From: Saprospiraceae bacterium UBA3362
Lineage (GTDB): Bacteria > Bacteroidota > Bacteroidia > Chitinophagales > Saprospiraceae
Direction of reading: 5' to 3'
Assembly (NCBI GenBank): GCA_002360455.1
Contig: DEQQ01000092.1
Coordinates: 1 to 19,468, forward strand
Length of the DNA stretch: 19,468 nt
The notes beneath the pieces are model-generated. The model made no database searches. It saw nothing but the letters and a program-made list of their open reading frames with translations, and was not told where the DNA came from. Both the position numbers and the translations under genes were made by a program. Within the stretch, counting starts at the first letter, position 1, and every line of letters begins with the position of its first letter. Below, one piece after another: positions 15,639 through 19,468 of the stretch.

Positions 15639-16403
15639 ATGAAAATTGATAATCCGGCATTCAATTACGACAAGCATGGGCAGAAGTATTCGTCCCACAG
15701 GCAAACAGACTCGAGAATAGAACAATATATAATAGAAGCATTAGGCAATGCAAAAACAATTCTCAACGTTGGTGCAGGAGCAGGTTCTTATGAGCCTGTG
15801 GATAAATATATTGTCGCTGTAGAGCCCTCGGCGGCGATGAGACATCAAAGGATGATACGACATAAGGTCCCCGCAATAAACGCCAAAGCCGATTGTCTTC
15901 CCTTTGATGACCATTCATTTGATGCCTCCATGGCTCTGGTAACCGTTCATCATTGGCCTGATATTGATAAAGGACTGAAGGAACTCCGAAGAGTGACGAG
16001 AGAACAAGTCGTAGTGATGACTTTTGATCCTGAGCAACTTGATCAGTTTTGGAATGCAGAATATTTTCCAGAAGTTATTGAGGTTGAAAAGGGGAGATAT
16101 CCCACCATTGAGTTGATCAAAAATAGCTTAGGCGGAAACTGCAAAGTCATCCCAATACCAATTCCTTTAGACTGCAAAGATGGTTTCCAAGAAGCTTTTT
16201 ACGGAAGGCCGGAAGCTTTTTTGGAAAAGGAGGTGAGGCTCGCTCAATCCGCTTGGGGATTTATTCCGGAGGAGAAACAAGAGGAAATTGTGAAGCGACT
16301 GCAAACCGATTTGGAAAACGGAAACTGGGACAAAAAATATGGACATTTTAGAACACAGCCATATTTCACCTGTGCCTTACGACTAGTTGTTGCTATGCCT
16401 TGA
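15639..16403 (+). CDS. Class I SAM-dependent methyltransferase
   Basis: A 254-residue soluble protein of the Methyltransf_11 type. Motif I is at residues 42-52 (LNVGAGAGSYE), followed by an acidic residue in VAVEPS that should bind the ribose of S-adenosylmethionine. Then come ADCLPFDDHSFDASMALV, typical of motif II, and HHWPDIDKGLKELRRV, typical of motif III. The C-terminal half (residues about 130-254) is a lid or substrate domain with several Phe, Tyr and Trp residues. The substrate cannot be told: the family methylates small molecules, tRNA and other targets. Length is usual. It is alone on its strand, and a hairpin at 16424-16456 follows its stop. Confidence 0.85.
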   Translation: MKIDNPAFNYDKHGQKYSSHRQTDSRIEQYIIEALGNAKTILNVGAGAGSYEPVDKYIVAVEPSAAMRHQRMIRHKVPAINAKADCLPFDDHSFDASMALVTVHHWPDIDKGLKELRRVTREQVVVMTFDPEQLDQFWNAEYFPEVIEVEKGRYPTIELIKNSLGGNCKVIPIPIPLDCKDGFQEAFYGRPEAFLEKEVRLAQSAWGFIPEEKQEEIVKRLQTDLENGNWDKKYGHFRTQPYFTCALRLVVAMP

Positions 16404-16423
16404 GATTGGAAATAAATCATTGG

Positions 16424-16456
16424 GGCCAGAAAAATTGAATAAATTATTTTTTGGCC
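16424..16456. terminator. Hairpin between convergent genes, possible terminator
   Basis: GGCC at 16424-16427 pairs with GGCC at 16453-16456, and the stem continues through an A run against a T run with one G-T pair, about 10 pairs in all. It follows the methyltransferase stop by about 20 bases and could serve transcripts from both sides. There is no clean U tract after it on the plus strand. Confidence 0.4.
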
Positions 16457-16459
16457 TTA

Positions 16460-16576
16460 CTAAATACTCAATAGCAGACAGTTCATTCCATTTTTTCTAT
16501 AATCGTTGAGTTGTTTTTCCAGGCTTTGCTTTTTGTTAAGACTTTTTCGATGTGGATTGAAGTATTTGTGGTTCAT
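16460..16576 (-). CDS. Possible small basic protein (38 residues)
   Basis: An ATG 5 bases past the stop of the DUF6326-like gene opens a 38-residue frame with the start MNHKYFNPHRKSLNKKQSLE, rich in Lys, Asn and Gln, ending at a TAG just before the hairpin. Tight spacing would suit an operon, but the composition gives no family and the frame is short enough to be chance. Confidence 0.22.
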   Translation of the reverse strand: MNHKYFNPHRKSLNKKQSLEKQLNDYRKNGMNCLLLSI

Positions 16577-16581
16577 TGTTT

Positions 16582-17001
16582 TTATTCGGGTTTTGATTTT
16601 TTCCAAGTCCAAGCCTGCCAAACAATTATTAGTGTAATTATGCTTTCAAGAATTGATAAAAAGACATAAAACATTCTCCATTCTGAAATGGATGAAATTC
16701 CAACTAAAAAAGTGAACATTGTAAAAAAAATTCCAATTACTATATTTAACCATTTTGTCAATTTGGCTGAAAGCATTAAGGAAAGAAAAATCATCAAAGC
16801 TGGAACTGCCAGAATAAAAGTTGCTGTGAACAATTTTATTGGTGTGTCTAACATATTTTGTCCATTCAAAAGTCCTTGCACTTTCTCAGGGACGTACAGC
16901 TCAAAATAGTCACCATAGATGTAGCAAAACATTACAGATGTCCATAATGCAGAAAGTTTGATTCTTATGTTAATTTTGAAATCTTCTAAATGTGCTGCCA
17001 T
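16582..17001 (-). CDS. Small membrane protein, DUF6326-like
   Basis: A 139-residue protein with four predicted membrane segments (about residues 17-35, 55-78, 84-102 and 108-128). The N-terminus, with INIRIKLSALWTSVMFCYIYGDYFEL, resembles the DUF6326 group, where a KLSALW block and a Tyr-x-Asp in the first helix are typical. The C-terminus is short and basic (WTWKKSKPE). Function unknown. It lies 19 bases downstream of the DUF4386-like gene on the same strand, so the two probably form an operon of small integral membrane proteins. Confidence 0.65.
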   Translation of the reverse strand: MAAHLEDFKINIRIKLSALWTSVMFCYIYGDYFELYVPEKVQGLLNGQNMLDTPIKLFTATFILAVPALMIFLSLMLSAKLTKWLNIVIGIFFTMFTFLVGISSISEWRMFYVFLSILESIITLIIVWQAWTWKKSKPE

Positions 17002-17020
17002 TCTAATTTTTTATTTGTGA

Positions 17021-17710
17021 TTATTGTTTGTTATCTTTTGCTCCAATAAATACTAACCATAAGCAAATCCCTATTTCTCCAAGACTTGCAGGTAAACTTA
17101 GATATGAACCAATTCCAAGCTCGGAATAATTAGAAATTAATGTGTGTCCAAAGAAATTGAGTAAATATCCCAAACTGCCAAGCATTAAGAGTATTCCAAA
17201 AAATCTTGGAAGAAAATTGGACTTGAAAACTAAATATCCAAAAGGAAATAACCAAAGCACAGAAAAAATATGGATAAGTCTCATTCCTTCATCATATTGG
17301 TCAATGTAAAAAAGGACTTGCGCTTGAATTTGTTCCTGATTAAAAACTCTAAGGTAATTAGGTGTATCGATCAAAGAAAGTGCGGTCAATTCATTTTGAA
17401 CATTTATAAAATACATAGGTACACTTATGACCGCTAATAAAACCATTAATTTTGCCATATTCTCGTTAACTTGTCTTAATAAAGTATATAAAATAAGCGG
17501 TAAAAAGAGAAAAAAAGTATAACAGAGTAAACCACTTACAATTCCAAATCTGAATAATGTTTCAGAGGTAGATATTTTTTGAAAAGTTAAAGATGCGTTG
17601 TCATAGTTTATTAGTTTAGACGGAACATACATCAAACTAAAAATTCCTGTCAGAACCACTCCTATATAGATTAGACCCGCAATTCTTGATATTTTATTTT
17701 TCTCTGTCAT
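17021..17710 (-). CDS. Membrane protein, DUF4386 family
   Basis: A 229-residue integral membrane protein with about six hydrophobic segments. The N-terminal RIAGLIYIGVVLTGIFSLMY followed by VPSKLI is typical of DUF4386. A second block, LFRFGIVSGLLCYTFFLFLP, and the central LLAVISVPMYFINVQNELTA also fit. The C-terminal half, from RLIHIFSVLWLFPFGYLVFK, carries the remaining helices, and the tail is GAKDNKQ. Function unknown for the family. First gene of a probable two-gene operon with the DUF6326-like gene. Its upstream region carries an imperfect inverted repeat at 17732-17789. Confidence 0.78.
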   Translation of the reverse strand: MTEKNKISRIAGLIYIGVVLTGIFSLMYVPSKLINYDNASLTFQKISTSETLFRFGIVSGLLCYTFFLFLPLILYTLLRQVNENMAKLMVLLAVISVPMYFINVQNELTALSLIDTPNYLRVFNQEQIQAQVLFYIDQYDEGMRLIHIFSVLWLFPFGYLVFKSNFLPRFFGILLMLGSLGYLLNFFGHTLISNYSELGIGSYLSLPASLGEIGICLWLVFIGAKDNKQ

Positions 17711-18529
17711 AAATTTATTTTTCTATAAAGACTAACGATAGTTTTTTTTTGTTGCAGGCGGACGCGGTATAATGACTGCCAACTATTAGAAATATTGATG
17801 TCCTAACCCAAAAATCTATACTGAGCAGCAGTTCCAAAGAATGGCATCACTATTTTGTTAAACGAAGTCTGTCTTGGAAGTTGGTACTTTACCTTATTGA
17901 GAATCGCGATTATTGCCATTGACTTTATTTTAGACAAAAATAGCAGTTTCTGTAAAAATTTTATTGTCTACATCTCCATTGCCACAATATCTCATTAACC
18001 TAGATATTTGTTCAACTTGAGCGCATAACTGTTTCAAAGTAAACGCTTTGGAAATGGATTCTGTCTTCATTAGCAAAGAGCTGTTTATTATTTGCTGTAT
18101 GAGTATATATAAGACAAATCAAGTGGATAATGACGAGGAATTTCTTGAAAAGTTTACTTTTCTTCATAAGCAAAAGTTATTCATTCATAGTTCCATCTCC
18201 CAAAATGTATTGAACCTTTAGCTCATTTTTTTAACATTGATATATTGGTTCAATCCTCCTTACACTTTCCTTCACTCATCCACCAAGTATCCTCGGTGCA
18301 TCTGCGACGATGGGGTAAGATTGATACTGCTGATAAAGCAAGTCGCTATTGATTTGATTTTGGCTATTTAGGGCTTGTCTAGTGGTGAAGATGAGGCTTA
18401 ATCAAAGAGTAGTGCCCTATATCATCATAATTTTGCTTAAACTCATTTTTTACTATCTTTGAGCTTAATGGCTTTGAAGAATAAGTAGGTTTTAGCTTGT
18501 TTTATACTAGGTTTTTTTGATAAAAATTC
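17711..18529. other. Long stretch without a convincing gene
   Basis: About 0.8 kb between divergent genes. The left end holds an imperfect inverted repeat (17732-17789) with GTTGCAG at 17751-17757 facing CTGCCAAC at 17776-17783, flanking a short GC-rich core. The middle has only short frames; the best is 51 residues on the minus strand (18012-18167), with a hydrophobic N-terminus and no known family. The right end holds the protease promoter at 18432-18461. The region may contain decayed genes. Confidence 0.5.
18432..18461 (+). promoter_or_regulatory. Promoter of the serine protease gene
   Basis: TTTG at 18432-18435 and TATCTTTG at 18454-18461 are separated by 18 bases. Both match the Bacteroidota consensus (-33 TTTG, -7 TAnnTTTG) exactly and the spacing is close to the usual 19-21. 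Transcription would start near 18466, leaving a leader of about 64 bases before the ATG at 18530. Confidence 0.6.
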
Positions 18530-19468
18530 ATGAAACAAATTATTGAGCTGTATAAATCTGTTGTCTTGCAATTGGCAACACCGTTTTCTGTAGGAACGTG
18601 TTTTTATCTCGGAGAGTATCAACTTATTGTGACCAATGAACATGTGGTGCATAACAATAAAGAGGTTGTTGTAGAAGGAAAGGGCTTTCCTAGAGCTTTG
18701 GCTCAGGTTGTTTATATTGATGCAAGATATGATTTGGCATTTTTGAAATGCAGTGCCATTCAAGAAATGCCTATTGTACAGCTGCAGGAGACGGAGAGAA
18801 ACGAAGGCGATGCTGTAATTGCGGTAGGACATCCCTTTGGATTGAAGTTTACGGCAACTCAAGGAATCATTTCTAACACTGTACACCAACATGCGGAGAT
18901 CAATTACTTGCAACATGATGCTGCATTGAATCCCGGCAATAGCGGTGGACCTTTGGTAGATGTTGATGGAAAAGTTATCGGGGTCAATACCTTTATCATT
19001 CAAAATGGGCAAAACATTGGATTTTCTTTGCCGGTTAAAATTCTTCGGGAGTGTCTGGCAGAATTTGTCGGTATCGGATCAAAACTTTCTGTTCGATGCA
19101 CAGCCTGTTCCAATTTGGTTTCAGAACCCAATCCGGAGAAAAAATATTGCCCAAATTGTGGGGCCGAAATTCATATGATTTCGGATATTGAAGATTACCA
19201 GCCTACCGGAATTAAGCTTGAGATTGAATCTATTTTGCAGCAAATGGGCTATGATATTCGGCTTACCAGACGTGGGCCTCAGCAGTGGGAAGTCATCAAC
19301 GGATCGGCCAAAATCCTGTTAAGCTATCATGAGCAGTCCGGGATGATCACCGGTGATGCCTTGCTGTGTACTCTGCCCAAAGAAAATATTAAATCAATTT
19401 ATACCTACCTCTTGCAGCAAAATCACAAGTTGAGGAATCTTAGTATTAGCTTGAAGGGAAATGACATC
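18530..19468 (+). CDS. S1C-type serine protease with zinc ribbon and extra C-terminal domain (3' end outside window)
   Basis: The frame is open for 313 residues to the window edge with no stop. Residues about 10-180 are a trypsin-like HtrA-type protease with the full triad: His38 in TNEHVV, Asp68 in RYDLAFLK and Ser138 in NPGNSGGPL. GHPFGL and IGFSLPVK also fit the family. There is no signal peptide or membrane segment at the N-terminus, so a cytosolic place is likely, unusual for this group. No PDZ domain follows; instead a zinc ribbon has Cys190-x2-Cys193 and Cys207-x2-Cys210. Residues about 225-313 form a further domain (IESILQQMGYDIRL, then WEVINGSAKILLSY) that may share a YbjN-like fold; this last point is inference. 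A long antisense frame here is only a shadow. Confidence 0.88.
   Translation, partial: MKQIIELYKSVVLQLATPFSVGTCFYLGEYQLIVTNEHVVHNNKEVVVEGKGFPRALAQVVYIDARYDLAFLKCSAIQEMPIVQLQETERNEGDAVIAVGHPFGLKFTATQGIISNTVHQHAEINYLQHDAALNPGNSGGPLVDVDGKVIGVNTFIIQNGQNIGFSLPVKILRECLAEFVGIGSKLSVRCTACSNLVSEPNPEKKYCPNCGAEIHMISDIEDYQPTGIKLEIESILQQMGYDIRLTRRGPQQWEVINGSAKILLSYHEQSGMITGDALLCTLPKENIKSIYTYLLQQNHKLRNLSISLKGNDI

Noticed and set aside
18012..18167. 51-residue minus-strand frame with hydrophobic N-terminus
   Set aside because: No family, no promoter box, and the length is within chance for AT-rich DNA; only mentioned under the long spacer.
18443..19012. 189-residue open frame on the minus strand
   Set aside because: It lies opposite the protease, whose triad and zinc ribbon are clear on the plus strand; it shows no domain of its own.
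1..19468. CRISPR arrays, tRNA and rRNA genes
   Set aside because: No regularly spaced repeats and no tRNA- or rRNA-like stretches were seen on either strand by eye.

Overview
The window looks like chromosomal DNA of a low-GC member of the Bacteroidota, probably a Saprospiria- or Chitinophagia-like lineage. This rests on a GSCFA-family protein, a secreted protein with a type B type IX secretion (T9SS) C-terminal domain, DUF6438/DUF2279/DUF4386-type proteins, a futalosine-pathway-type UbiA prenyltransferase, and several matches to the Bacteroidota promoter -7 box TAnnTTTG.

Left part (1-3022), accessory. An IS3-family element enters from the left edge with an intact DD35E core and ends near 546. 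It interrupts a TPR gene whose 3' part stays in frame up to the junction. Three bases after the TPR gene comes a gene joining a single-HKD phospholipase D-type nuclease domain to a J domain with an HPD motif. A spacer with nested inverted repeats and a small putative lipoprotein follow.

Middle part (3259-12345), mostly core-like. A 434-residue protein of unknown function and a GSCFA protein diverge from a 69-bp region with a promoter box in each direction. Then, all on the minus strand, come a secreted DUF6438-like protein, dnaE (replicative polymerase alpha subunit), a UbiA-type prenyltransferase (probably mqnP) and a DUF2279 protein.

Right part (12802-19468). A large secreted T9SS type B protein is followed by a class I methyltransferase, a minus-strand pair of small membrane proteins (DUF6326-like and DUF4386-like), about 0.8 kb with no convincing gene, and an S1C-type serine protease that runs off the right edge. 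The protease carries a zinc ribbon and an extra C-terminal domain and has no export signal.

The points most worth a second look are the TPR / PLD-J module broken by the IS, the protease with its unusual C-terminus, and a GC-rich structured repeat. Two related copies of that repeat sit 41-50 nt upstream of the start codons of dnaE and the T9SS gene, both in the sense direction. A third, weaker copy may lie just past the T9SS gene. No tRNA, rRNA or CRISPR array was seen.
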